From Prado023 sp963714995 (lineage in GTDB: Bacteria; Actinomycetota; Actinomycetes; S36-B12; CAIYMF01): 64,000 nucleotides of DNA. Shown one piece after another: positions 56,159 through 64,000 of this stretch. The notes beneath the pieces were generated by a model that saw only the letters and a program-made list of their open reading frames with translations, was not told where the DNA came from and made no database searches. The position numbers and the translations under genes are program-made. Position 1 is the first letter of the stretch. The number at the start of each line of letters is the position of its first letter. The DNA lies in the NCBI GenBank assembly GCA_963714995.1, contig CAVQQP010000017.1, positions 434,001 through 498,000 on the forward strand, written 5' to 3'.

Positions 56159-56202
56159 ACGGAATCCCGGTGCGGACCGTGAGGTCCAGACCGGGATTCC
56201 GT
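56159..56202. terminator. Long two-part hairpin between maoC and mraZ
   Basis: Perfect 13-bp arms (ACGGAATCCCGGT and ACCGGGATTCCGT) enclose, after a 2-nt mismatch, a second stem GGACC/GGTCC with a GTGA loop. It lies 40 nt past the maoC stop and upstream of the MraZ boxes, so it probably insulates the division cluster. There is no T-tract. Confidence 0.7.
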
Positions 56203-56241
56203 GACTGGTGTGGGGGGTCGCCGCCGTCAAGCGGCCGGTGA

Positions 56242-56781
56242 CTACTGGGCTGCGGGCGGGACCTCCATCGGGCCGGACTTGGCCTGCGGGAAGTAGTTCT
56301 GCCCGATCCCGCTGGCGCGGGTCGGGATCATCACCGAGCGGTCGTAGGTCATCACGACGTCGCCGTCCTGGTTCAGGGCGCGGGTCATCATCGAGATGAT
56401 CCCCATGTCCGGCCGGGACTTCGAGGGCCGCTTGTCGGTGCAGACGCTCTCGGCGTAGATGGTGTCGCCCACGTAGACGGGGTGGGTCAGCTTGATGTTG
56501 TTCCAGCCGAGGTTGGCCACGGCGTTCTGGCTCATGTCCAGCACGGTCAGGCCCAGGACCAGCCCCACGGTGAACCCGGACACCACGATGATCTTGCCCT
56601 CGGTGATCGGGTTCTGCGCCGACAGGTGGGAGTTGAAGTGCATCTGGTTGGTGTTGCAGGTCAGCAGGGTGAACCAGGCGTTGTCGGCCTCGGTGATCGT
56701 CCGGCCGAAGGGGTGCTGGTAGATGTCACCCACCTCGAAGTCATCGAAGAAGCGTCCGAGCACGGCGGGATGTACGGTCAT
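56242..56781 (-). CDS. MaoC-family dehydratase/hydratase
   Basis: A 179-residue single hot-dog-fold protein. The hydratase motif region is FGRTITEADNAWFTLLTCNTNQMHFN, in which Asp and His (D..x4..H-like) would form the dyad; the later YVGDTIYAES matches the family. Relatives include acyl-CoA hydratases such as mesaconyl-CoA hydratase-like proteins; the substrate is unknown. GGAGG precedes the ATG at 56781. It is divergent from moxR. Confidence 0.92.
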   Translation of the reverse strand: MTVHPAVLGRFFDDFEVGDIYQHPFGRTITEADNAWFTLLTCNTNQMHFNSHLSAQNPITEGKIIVVSGFTVGLVLGLTVLDMSQNAVANLGWNNIKLTHPVYVGDTIYAESVCTDKRPSKSRPDMGIISMMTRALNQDGDVVMTYDRSVMIPTRASGIGQNYFPQAKSGPMEVPPAAQ

Positions 56782-56916
56782 GGGTCCTCCTGGGATCGCA
56801 ACGGGGCGGCTCCCATTCTGGCCACGGCGTCCGGTGCCCGCGTCGCCGGGGGGTGGCGGGATGTTCGCCCATGCGTGATGCTTGTCACTGGACGCCCTCA
56901 AGGAGGCCCGCCGGCG

Positions 56917-57873
<957 letters not shown>

Positions 57874-57874
57874 G

Positions 57875-59179
57875 ATGCCGTCCGACCCGGCGCCGTCGGG
57901 ATCCCTGCGCACCCGCGTCGGCCTGACCGGGCGCGGATGGTGGTTCCTGGGCACAGGTCTGGTGCTCACGGCGGTCGGGCTGTCCCAGGGATGGACCCCG
58001 GCCGTCCAGTTCGGGGCCCTCATCGCCCTGCTCCCCCTGGCCGCTGCGCTGCTCACCCGCAGCCCGAGGGCCGACCTGGACCTCCAGCGGGACCTGAGCG
58101 CCCGCGAGCTGGCCAGCGGGGACCAGCTCAAGGTCACGGTGAGCGTGCGCGGGCGGTTCCCCCGTGGCCGCAGCCTGCTGCTGGAGGATGCGGCGCCCCC
58201 CGAGCTGGGCGGCCCGCACCGGTTCGCGCTCAACGGGATCGCCGGCCAGGGCGTCAGCCGCTCCCACTACCGGCTGCGCGTCGGGGCCCGCGGGATCCAC
58301 CACGTCGGTCCGATGCGCATCCATGTGATCGACCGCTACGGCATGGTCCATCGCGTGATCACGGCGGGGATTCGCGACGAGATCATCGTCCACCCCCCGG
58401 TGGTCGAGCTGGATCCCCTGGTCCTCGGCGGGGCGTCCGTGGGCACCGGCAGCGGCCACCTCGGAGCGCGCGGGGCCGCCACCGACGACGTGATCCCGCG
58501 CGACTACCAGCCGGGCGACGAGGTCCGCCGGATCGACTGGAAGGCCTCGGCGCGCACGGGTGCCCTGATGGTCCGCAGCGAGGAGAGCCCCTGGCGCTCG
58601 GCCGTCACCCTGGTCCTCGACCTGCGGGAGTCCGACCACCGCGGGCGGGAGCCCGAGTCGTCGATCGACGCCGCCCTGAGCATGGCCGCGAGCATCGGGT
58701 GCCTGGCCCTCGAGAGCGGGTGGGACCTGACGGTGCGCACCACCGATGACGTGGTGCTGTTCGCCGGCTCGCCCATGACCGGGCTGGCCGCCGAGCGCCG
58801 CGAGCTGCTCCTGGCGCTGGCGACGGTACCGGTCAGCCAGTCGGTGGTGCCGAGCTCGTCGTTGGCCTACTCGGCGCAGGCCAGTGGGTCGGGACCGCTG
58901 ATCCTGATCGCCGGACGCCTGTCGGTCCCCTCCGCCCGGCTGCTCACGGGAATCGGGCTGCACAGCCCGACACGGCTGCTGGTGGCGATCGCCGCGGAGC
59001 AGTGGGCGGCCAGCGAGCCCGGAACCCCGGCTCCCGCACGGTCCGGCGCTGACGACGCGCTCGGCTGGTTCCATCAGGCGGGGTGGCGCATCACGGCACT
59101 CGAGCGGACCGCTCCCGGGACGGCGGCGCTCACGGCAGCCGTGGCCACCTCGTGGGCGGGACTGGGGGCCCGGCGATGA
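57875..59179 (+). CDS. DUF58 protein
   Basis: A 434-residue protein with two N-terminal helices, an Ig-like middle, and the DUF58 core (GDEVRRIDWKASARTGALMV) followed by a vWA-like domain (TLVLDLRES), whose DxxxS metal site is partly degenerate. Such proteins pair with MoxR ATPases. It starts 1 bp after moxR and its stop overlaps the next start (ATGA). Confidence 0.95.
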   Translation: MPSDPAPSGSLRTRVGLTGRGWWFLGTGLVLTAVGLSQGWTPAVQFGALIALLPLAAALLTRSPRADLDLQRDLSARELASGDQLKVTVSVRGRFPRGRSLLLEDAAPPELGGPHRFALNGIAGQGVSRSHYRLRVGARGIHHVGPMRIHVIDRYGMVHRVITAGIRDEIIVHPPVVELDPLVLGGASVGTGSGHLGARGAATDDVIPRDYQPGDEVRRIDWKASARTGALMVRSEESPWRSAVTLVLDLRESDHRGREPESSIDAALSMAASIGCLALESGWDLTVRTTDDVVLFAGSPMTGLAAERRELLLALATVPVSQSVVPSSSLAYSAQASGSGPLILIAGRLSVPSARLLTGIGLHSPTRLLVAIAAEQWAASEPGTPAPARSGADDALGWFHQAGWRITALERTAPGTAALTAAVATSWAGLGARR

Positions 59180-61608
59180 GCGGGGACATCGTGCGTCCGG
59201 GGGTCCGGGCAGGCCGGGGTGAGGCACTGGCGGCACGCATGCGCGAGGGGCGCTGGCACGCCGGAGGGATCGGCGCTCTGGCCGTCCTGCTGGGCTCGTT
59301 GTGCATGCAGCCGCTGCTGGACGGCGCGTGGTGGCTGGCGCGCACGGTCGTGGTGGTGGTCGTCATCGTCGTGGTCGGCGGCCTGGCCCGGTCGCTGCGG
59401 GTTCCTGCTCCGCTGCAGCCGCTGCTCCAGTTCGGTGCGCTGCTGGCGACCCTCGCGCTGCTGTTCGCCCGTGACGAGGCGCGCTGGGGGTTCCTCCCGG
59501 GACCCGCCTCCTTGTCCCGCCTGCGGGAGCTCGCCGCCCAGGGCCGCGACTACTCGATGGCGACGGTTCCCCCGGCCGGTGCGGATCCAGGACTCCTGCT
59601 GCTCATCGTCGCCGGCATCGGGCTGGCCGCGCTCGTCGTGGACACGCTGGCGGCGGGGCTGGACCTCCCGGGGATGACCCTGATCCCGCTGGGAGCCCTC
59701 TACGTGGTCCCGTGGCTGGTGAATCGGGGCTCGGCGCCGTGGTGGGCGTTCGCCCTCGTCGCGGCGGGCTGGCTGGCGGTGGTGTCGGCCCTCCAGCGCG
59801 ACCGCGCGTCGCGGTGGAGTCCGGGGGCGCGGGCCGGCTCACCCGGGACCGGCCTGGCCATCGCCGGCGTGACGATGGCCCTGGCCCTGGTCGCCGGAGG
59901 GGTGTCGACCCTGCGCGGGCCCGCCGAGCCGATCGAGATCGGGACCGGATCCGGCGGTGGGACCGTGGAGGTCGATGCGCTGGTCTCCCTGCGCCGATCG
60001 CTGGTCAGCAACGACACCCGCCCGGTGATCACCCTGGCGACCACCGCCGCCCGCCCGGACTACCTGCGGCTGGCCGTCCTCGAGCTGTTCGACGGCGAGC
60101 AGTGGCAGCCGATCGGCCCGAACCCGACCAGCACGCTGCCCCCCGCCCGCGCCGACGGCAGCATCCCCTCGGCCGAGCAACCACCCGGGGTCCCGATTGC
60201 CGAGTACCAGCTCGATGTGGGCCCGCTGGGCGGCACGACCGTGCCCAGCCCGAACGGCTCGTACCTCTCGCTCACCGACTGGCCCGTGGTGTGGGACCAG
60301 CGCACCTCCCTGCCGGTGCGCGCCGACGGCGACACCGTCGAGGGGGCCCGGATCAGCCTGGTCGCCACCGAGCCGGATCTCGACGCCGACAGCCTGCGCG
60401 CCGCCAGCAGGACCGCACCGACCCCCACGCAGGTGTTCGGCGAGAACCTCGCGGATCCGACCCCACTGACCGGCGAGGACCTGCCGGAGCGTGCGCGCGA
60501 CATCACGCAGGGGGCGGCCACGCCGTTCGACGCGGCGGTCGCGCTGCAGCGCTGGTTCACCACCGACGGGGGCTTCACCTACTCCACGCAGGTCGAGGGC
60601 GGCTCCGGCGAGGACGCGCTGGCCACGTTCCTCGAGGAGCGGGTCGGCTACTGCGAGCAGTTCGCCGCCACCATGGCCCTGATGGCCCGGTCCGTGGGCA
60701 TCCCGGCCCGGGTGGTGGTCGGGTTCACCCAGGGCGCGCAGGAGGGCAACCAGTGGGTGGTGCGCGGAACCGATGCGCATGCCTGGCCCGAGCTGTGGAT
60801 GGGCTCTGCCGGATGGGTCCGCTTCGAGCCGACCCCAGGGGCGCCGACCACCACGACACCCGGGTACACCACGGCGACACCCGCCTCCGGGGACCCGACC
60901 GCCGCACCGACCCAGTCGTCCTCGGCCGCGCCGTCCGAGAGCAGCACAGGTGTACCGGCGCAGGTTCCCGATGAGCAGGCAGGAGGCGCCGAGGGACAGC
61001 AGTCGGGCGGAGCGGGCCTGCCCGTGCGCTGGATCCTCGCGGTCCTGACCCTGGTCGTCCTGCTGCTCCCGGCGGCCGCGCGGCTCGTGCGCCGCCGGCG
61101 CCGCACCCGGACCGGGGACGGGGAGGGCGCCTACCGGGAGATCGTCGACACCATGGTCGACCTTCGGCTCGGCGCGCAGTCCTCCACTCCGCGCTCGACG
61201 CTGGCCGCTGTGACGGCCCTCGTCGGGGGCGGTGCGGGCGGCGAGGCAGCCGCGGACTCGCCTGGTGTCGAGGAGGCTGTTGCCCGGATCCTGCGTGCCG
61301 TCGAATGGCAGCGCTATGGGTCCCCGGCCGTGCCACCCTCCGCTCCCCGAGCCGAGCCGACCGGGGTCCCGCGGGTCACTGAGCCCTCGGGCGGTCGGGC
61401 ACATGGCGTCATGCTGGCCGAGCGCGAGGATCAGCAGGCCCCGGCTCCCCGGCCGGGGGCCCTCCGAGGTGACGTCCGGACCGTCCGGCGAGCCCTGGCC
61501 CGTCGCGCGGGGTGGGGACGTCGCATGGTGGCCGTGGTGGCACCCCGCTCGGTGATCACCGGCGCGATGGCTCGGGCGGCGGGGAGGGACCGCGCCGCTG
61601 CGGGCTAG
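59176..61608 (+). CDS. Membrane transglutaminase-like protein (TgpA type)
   Basis: An 810-residue protein with about six N-terminal helices, an extracytoplasmic DUF3488-like and transglutaminase core domain, a Thr/Ser/Pro linker, another helix (WILAVLTLVVLLLP) and a C-terminal DUF4129-like tail. The catalytic pair is Cys493 (GYCEQFA) and His535 (DAHAWPE). The third residue is Glu551 in FEPTPG, where many family members have Asp. It ends the MoxR/DUF58 unit. Confidence 0.95.
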   Translation: MSGDIVRPGVRAGRGEALAARMREGRWHAGGIGALAVLLGSLCMQPLLDGAWWLARTVVVVVVIVVVGGLARSLRVPAPLQPLLQFGALLATLALLFARDEARWGFLPGPASLSRLRELAAQGRDYSMATVPPAGADPGLLLLIVAGIGLAALVVDTLAAGLDLPGMTLIPLGALYVVPWLVNRGSAPWWAFALVAAGWLAVVSALQRDRASRWSPGARAGSPGTGLAIAGVTMALALVAGGVSTLRGPAEPIEIGTGSGGGTVEVDALVSLRRSLVSNDTRPVITLATTAARPDYLRLAVLELFDGEQWQPIGPNPTSTLPPARADGSIPSAEQPPGVPIAEYQLDVGPLGGTTVPSPNGSYLSLTDWPVVWDQRTSLPVRADGDTVEGARISLVATEPDLDADSLRAASRTAPTPTQVFGENLADPTPLTGEDLPERARDITQGAATPFDAAVALQRWFTTDGGFTYSTQVEGGSGEDALATFLEERVGYCEQFAATMALMARSVGIPARVVVGFTQGAQEGNQWVVRGTDAHAWPELWMGSAGWVRFEPTPGAPTTTTPGYTTATPASGDPTAAPTQSSSAAPSESSTGVPAQVPDEQAGGAEGQQSGGAGLPVRWILAVLTLVVLLLPAAARLVRRRRRTRTGDGEGAYREIVDTMVDLRLGAQSSTPRSTLAAVTALVGGGAGGEAAADSPGVEEAVARILRAVEWQRYGSPAVPPSAPRAEPTGVPRVTEPSGGRAHGVMLAEREDQQAPAPRPGALRGDVRTVRRALARRAGWGRRMVAVVAPRSVITGAMARAAGRDRAAAG

Positions 61609-61670
61609 GCTGTGCCCCCGTCGGTCCCACTCGGCCGGCCCGGACTCCCCCACCTCAAGGCAGGTTCCCG

Positions 61671-62460
61671 ATGTCAGACTGCCCCGCTGGACCAGGTCAA
61701 GCCCGGCTGCGAGCCCTTCGAGGCCGAGGGATCCGGCGACAACGCCCGGATCGGTGTCGTGCTGGTTCACGGCTTCAGCGGATCCCCGGACAGCACCGTG
61801 CCGTGGGCGAAGTACCTCAATGAGCGCGGCTACACGGTGAATGCGATCCGACTGCCCGGCCACGGGACAACGTGGCAGGACGCGAACACCAAGACGTTCG
61901 CCGACTTGCAGGCGGCCGCAGATGAGGCATTCGAGGACATGCGCGGGCGGTGTGACTCGGTCTTCCTCATGGCCCAGTCGTTCGGGTCTGCCCTGTCTCT
62001 GCGGATTGCCGCGGAGACGCCCAAAGAGGTTGCGGGTCTGGTCATCGTCAACCCATGGGTCCGAAAGGACGGCGCCGCCGGGTGGCAGCGCCACCTGGTC
62101 CCGTTCCAGAGATTCCTGCCTTACCTGGTCAAGAGCGTTCCCGGCGTTGCCAGCGACATCGCGGACCCGAGTGGTATCGAACTCGGATACGAGCAGCTCC
62201 CGGTCGTGCTGACAGTGGACGTGACCACGGGCCTGGACCAGCTCAAGCCCCTCCTGAACCAGGTCACCGCACCGATCCTGCTCATCACCTCGGCCGTGGA
62301 CCACGTGATGGGGCCCGGTAACGCCGAGCTGATCCGAGCCGAGGTCCGGGCGCCCATCGAGGAGGTCGCCCTCGACCGCTCGTACCACGTGGCGACCCTG
62401 GACTACGACGCCGAGCGGATCTTCGCCGGGTCGGTGGACTTCATCGAGGCGCACTCCTGA
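61671..62460 (+). CDS. Alpha/beta hydrolase, carboxylesterase-like (frameshift at the start)
   Basis: A 262-residue hydrolase related to bacterial carboxylesterase/monoacylglycerol lipase. Oxyanion motif HGFSGSP, nucleophile elbow AQSFGS (Ser; first Gly replaced by Ala), acid Asp in SAVDHVM, His in RSYHVATLDYD. ATG 61671 has AAGGCAGG upstream but only three codons later an extra base (GACTGCCCC) shifts the frame to the main one. An in-frame GTG at 61612 would avoid the indel but has no ribosome site. It follows the transglutaminase gene by 62 bp. Its third-position GC looks lower than that of its neighbours, possibly from later acquisition. Confidence 0.85.
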
Positions 62461-62498
62461 CCCATGCGCGATGGTGACCACAGCCCGTGGCCCATGCG

Positions 62499-62528
62499 AA
62501 CGGCCCCATCCTCACCGGTGGGGCCGTT
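62499..62528. terminator. Bidirectional hairpin between hydrolase and DUF3040 genes
   Basis: Ten-bp arms AACGGCCCCA and TGGGGCCGTT around a 10-nt loop, between two converging genes. Confidence 0.7.
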
Positions 62529-62543
62529 GTCGTCCTGGGCGGG

Positions 62544-62966
62544 TCAGAAGTCGCCGGTCTCGCGGCGACGGCGCCAGCGCTCCTCCATGCGATCGGACAG
62601 TGATTCGCCGGACCGCTGCTTGGACCGGGAGGACCTCTTCGATCGGCTGGAGATGTTGGTCGGAGCGCCCGGACCCCCTGCGGCAGCAGCCGGCTCTGTC
62701 CCGGGGCGCAGGGCGCTGATCGCGAGCCACAGTCCACCGAGCATCGCCAGGAACCCGAGCACGCCCACGATCACGAGCTTCGCGGCCACCCCGGCGACCA
62801 GGAGTCCGAGCCCGACGAGGAGGCCGACAACGCCGATGGCAATGCGCCGACGGTCCCCGGCACCCCCGCGCGCGCTGCGCATGCTGGTGGCGAACTTGGG
62901 ATCCTCGGCATAGAGAGCCCGTTCCATCTGCTCCAGCAGGCGCTGTTCGTGCTCGGAGAGTGGCAC
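62544..62966 (-). CDS. DUF3040 membrane protein
   Basis: A 140-residue actinobacterial protein of unknown function. The conserved start reads PLSEHEQRLLEQMERALYAEDP and two helices follow (IGVVGLLVGLGLLVAGVAA, then IVGVLGFLAMLGGLWLAI). The Ser/Arg-rich tail is typical. AGGAGG lies about 6 nt before the GTG. Confidence 0.93.
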   Translation of the reverse strand: MPLSEHEQRLLEQMERALYAEDPKFATSMRSARGGAGDRRRIAIGVVGLLVGLGLLVAGVAAKLVIVGVLGFLAMLGGLWLAISALRPGTEPAAAAGGPGAPTNISSRSKRSSRSKQRSGESLSDRMEERWRRRRETGDF

Positions 62967-63008
62967 GGTGACCTCCTACTGGGCGTCGACAACGGGCTGA
63001 TACAACAC

Positions 63009-63014
63009 AGAATA
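63009..63014 (-). promoter_or_regulatory. Candidate -10 of the DUF3040 gene
   Basis: TATTCT, 42 nt upstream of the GTG, in a locally AT-rich stretch (62990-63050) that stands out against the rest of the window. GGGTTT and AAACCC flank the candidate spacer as a 6-bp inverted repeat (63020-63041). Confidence 0.4.
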
Positions 63015-63059
63015 GGCAGGGTTTGCCGAATAGGAAACCCGAACCGGCATGTTACTCGC

Positions 63060-63071
63060 GACCAACTGGTC
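63060..63071. promoter_or_regulatory. Short palindrome GACCA-AC-TGGTC
   Basis: Five-bp arms around 2 nt at the dinB 3' end and about 45 bp upstream of the DUF3040 -10. It may be an operator, but a palindrome this short is weak evidence. Confidence 0.25.
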
Positions 63072-64000
63072 AACCGGTGGACGGCACGCCCGATCCGGCG
63101 GGTTCCTGACCCCGTCCCGGGCCCTGGAAGCCCTCGTCCGCCGCAGGGTCCGGCAGCAGCCTGGCGGGTCGGACGCTGCCGGTGCCGAACCGGGCGGAGA
63201 GCCTGTCGACGGCCTCCTCCGCTTCGCGCCACCCGTGGTCCGGGGCCCCGAGGACCAACTGGGATTCGACCTCGTCGGTGTCGAGGATGCCCTCGACCCG
63301 GACTCCGACCAGCCTGATCCGCGCCCGGTCCAGGTGCAGGGCACGGAACAGCGACCTCGCCTCGTGGAATATCTCCCGACTGGAGTCGGTGGGCACCTTG
63401 CGCGTGTGGGAGCGGGTGAGGGTGGCGAAGTCGGCGAACCGGACCTTGATCGAGATCGTGGTGCCGGAGAACCCGGCCCGGCGCATCCGTGAACCCACCT
63501 TCTCCGACAGGCGGAGCAGCTCGGCCAGGATCAGCTCCTGATCGTCGATGTCGCGGGCGAATGTCTCCTCGGCACCCACGCTGCGCTCACGCTCGTGCGT
63601 GCTGACCACCCGGTCGTCGCGACCCCAGGCCAGGTCAGCCAGGTGGGCTCCGGACGCCTGCCCGAGGGCACGGATCAGAGTCGCCCGCGGGGTGTGGGCG
63701 ATGTCGGCGACCGTTCGCAGGCCAAGCCGGTGCAGCTGCTCCTCGGTGCGCTCCCCCACCCCCCAGAGCGCCCCGACGGGCATGGGGTGCAGGAAGGAGA
63801 TGACTCGGTCGGCCGGGACCACCAGCAACCCGTCGGGCTTGCACTGGGTGGAGGCCAGCTTCGCGACGAACTTGGTGGGGGCGACCCCCACCGAGCACGT
63901 GATCCCCTGCTCGTCGTGCACCTGGGCGCGGATCATCTCGGCGATCGCCCGCGGCGGGCCATGCGTGCGTCGGGCCCCGGAGACGTCGAGGAAGGCCTCG
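63070..64000 (-). CDS. dinB: DNA polymerase IV, partial (5' end beyond the window)
   Basis: A Y-family translesion polymerase lacking its N-terminal part. Visible are the end of the palm (EAFLDVSGA, GITCSVGVAPTKFVAKLAS), the thumb helix-hairpin-helix (LWGVGERTEEQLHRLGL) and the little finger (TTISIKVRFADFATLTRSHT). No clamp-binding motif is evident in the tail. The first catalytic motif lies outside. It converges with nothing nearby; the DUF3040 gene follows on the same strand. Confidence 0.93.
   Translation of the reverse strand, partial: EAFLDVSGARRTHGPPRAIAEMIRAQVHDEQGITCSVGVAPTKFVAKLASTQCKPDGLLVVPADRVISFLHPMPVGALWGVGERTEEQLHRLGLRTVADIAHTPRATLIRALGQASGAHLADLAWGRDDRVVSTHERERSVGAEETFARDIDDQELILAELLRLSEKVGSRMRRAGFSGTTISIKVRFADFATLTRSHTRKVPTDSSREIFHEARSLFRALHLDRARIRLVGVRVEGILDTDEVESQLVLGAPDHGWREAEEAVDRLSARFGTGSVRPARLLPDPAADEGFQGPGRGQEPAGSGVPSTG

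Noticed and set aside
62976..63050. A 24-codon ORF (MPVRVSYSANPAYSVLYQPV and four more residues) before the DUF3040 gene
   Set aside because: It lacks a ribosome site and coincides with the AT-rich promoter region, so it is probably non-coding.

Overview
The window is a very GC-rich, gene-dense stretch of an actinobacterial chromosome (Actinomycetota). The lineage call rests on several gene types found mainly or typically in that phylum: a PriA-type HisA, an HGxxPAAW protein and a DUF2752 protein beside trp genes, SepF and DivIVA/Wag31 downstream of ftsZ, an FtsZ tail ending DDLDVPDFLK, a VKOR/DsbA-like pair, DUF3040, and a TIGR04338/DUF2786 protein. I saw no rRNA, tRNA, CRISPR, insertion sequence or prophage. 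I cannot place it below phylum/class.

Layout. 1-3.5 kb: a three-domain kinase/M23/aminotransferase fusion and a small membrane protein, converging on a strong terminator. 3.6-6.1 kb: lgt and a DsbA-like thioredoxin, divergent from VKOR. 6.1-13.8 kb (minus strand): trpA, trpB, trpC, then a two-component system, the HGxxPAAW protein, trpE and hisI, with a DUF2752 gene on the plus strand. 13.9-22.5 kb: hisF, a UbiB-type kinase, a four-helix holin-family membrane protein, a RidA protein, priA, hisH, hisB, hisC and hisD. trpD and trpF are absent; PriA is expected to cover the TrpF step. 22.5-38 kb: Lon-N protein, ybaK, dnaE, fhs, aldo/keto reductase, rluD, lspA, DksA-like protein, DUF167, ileS and a metallohydrolase-like protein. 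37.3-56 kb (minus strand): the complete division and cell-wall cluster in the order mraZ, small ORF, rsmH, ftsL-like, ftsI, murE, murF, mraY, murD, ftsW, murG, murC, ftsQ, ftsZ, pgeF, yggS, sepF, yggT, divIVA. 56-64 kb: maoC, a moxR/DUF58/transglutaminase operon with an alpha/beta hydrolase, DUF3040, and the 3' part of dinB.

Three themes stand out. (1) Most minus-strand operons use 4-bp ATGA/GTGA overlaps. Outside operons, many genes show a -10-like hexamer (TANNNT or CAGNNT) exactly 6 or 7 nt before the start codon and no ribosome binding site, which suggests frequent leaderless transcripts. (2) At least a dozen genes carry single-base frameshifts, including essential ones (ileS, ftsI, murE). 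Each resumes at once in another frame with the correct family sequence, so sequencing or assembly indels are far more likely than real pseudogenes. I give repaired gene boundaries. (3) The division cluster has unusual non-coding and tiny-gene content: a 31-codon membrane-peptide ORF with a perfect Shine-Dalgarno coupled to rsmH, a four-box MraZ operator at exact 10-bp spacing, a 24-bp direct repeat, and a 467-bp ftsQ-ftsZ spacer holding an 11-bp phased repeat array, a palindrome, a hairpin and a candidate promoter.
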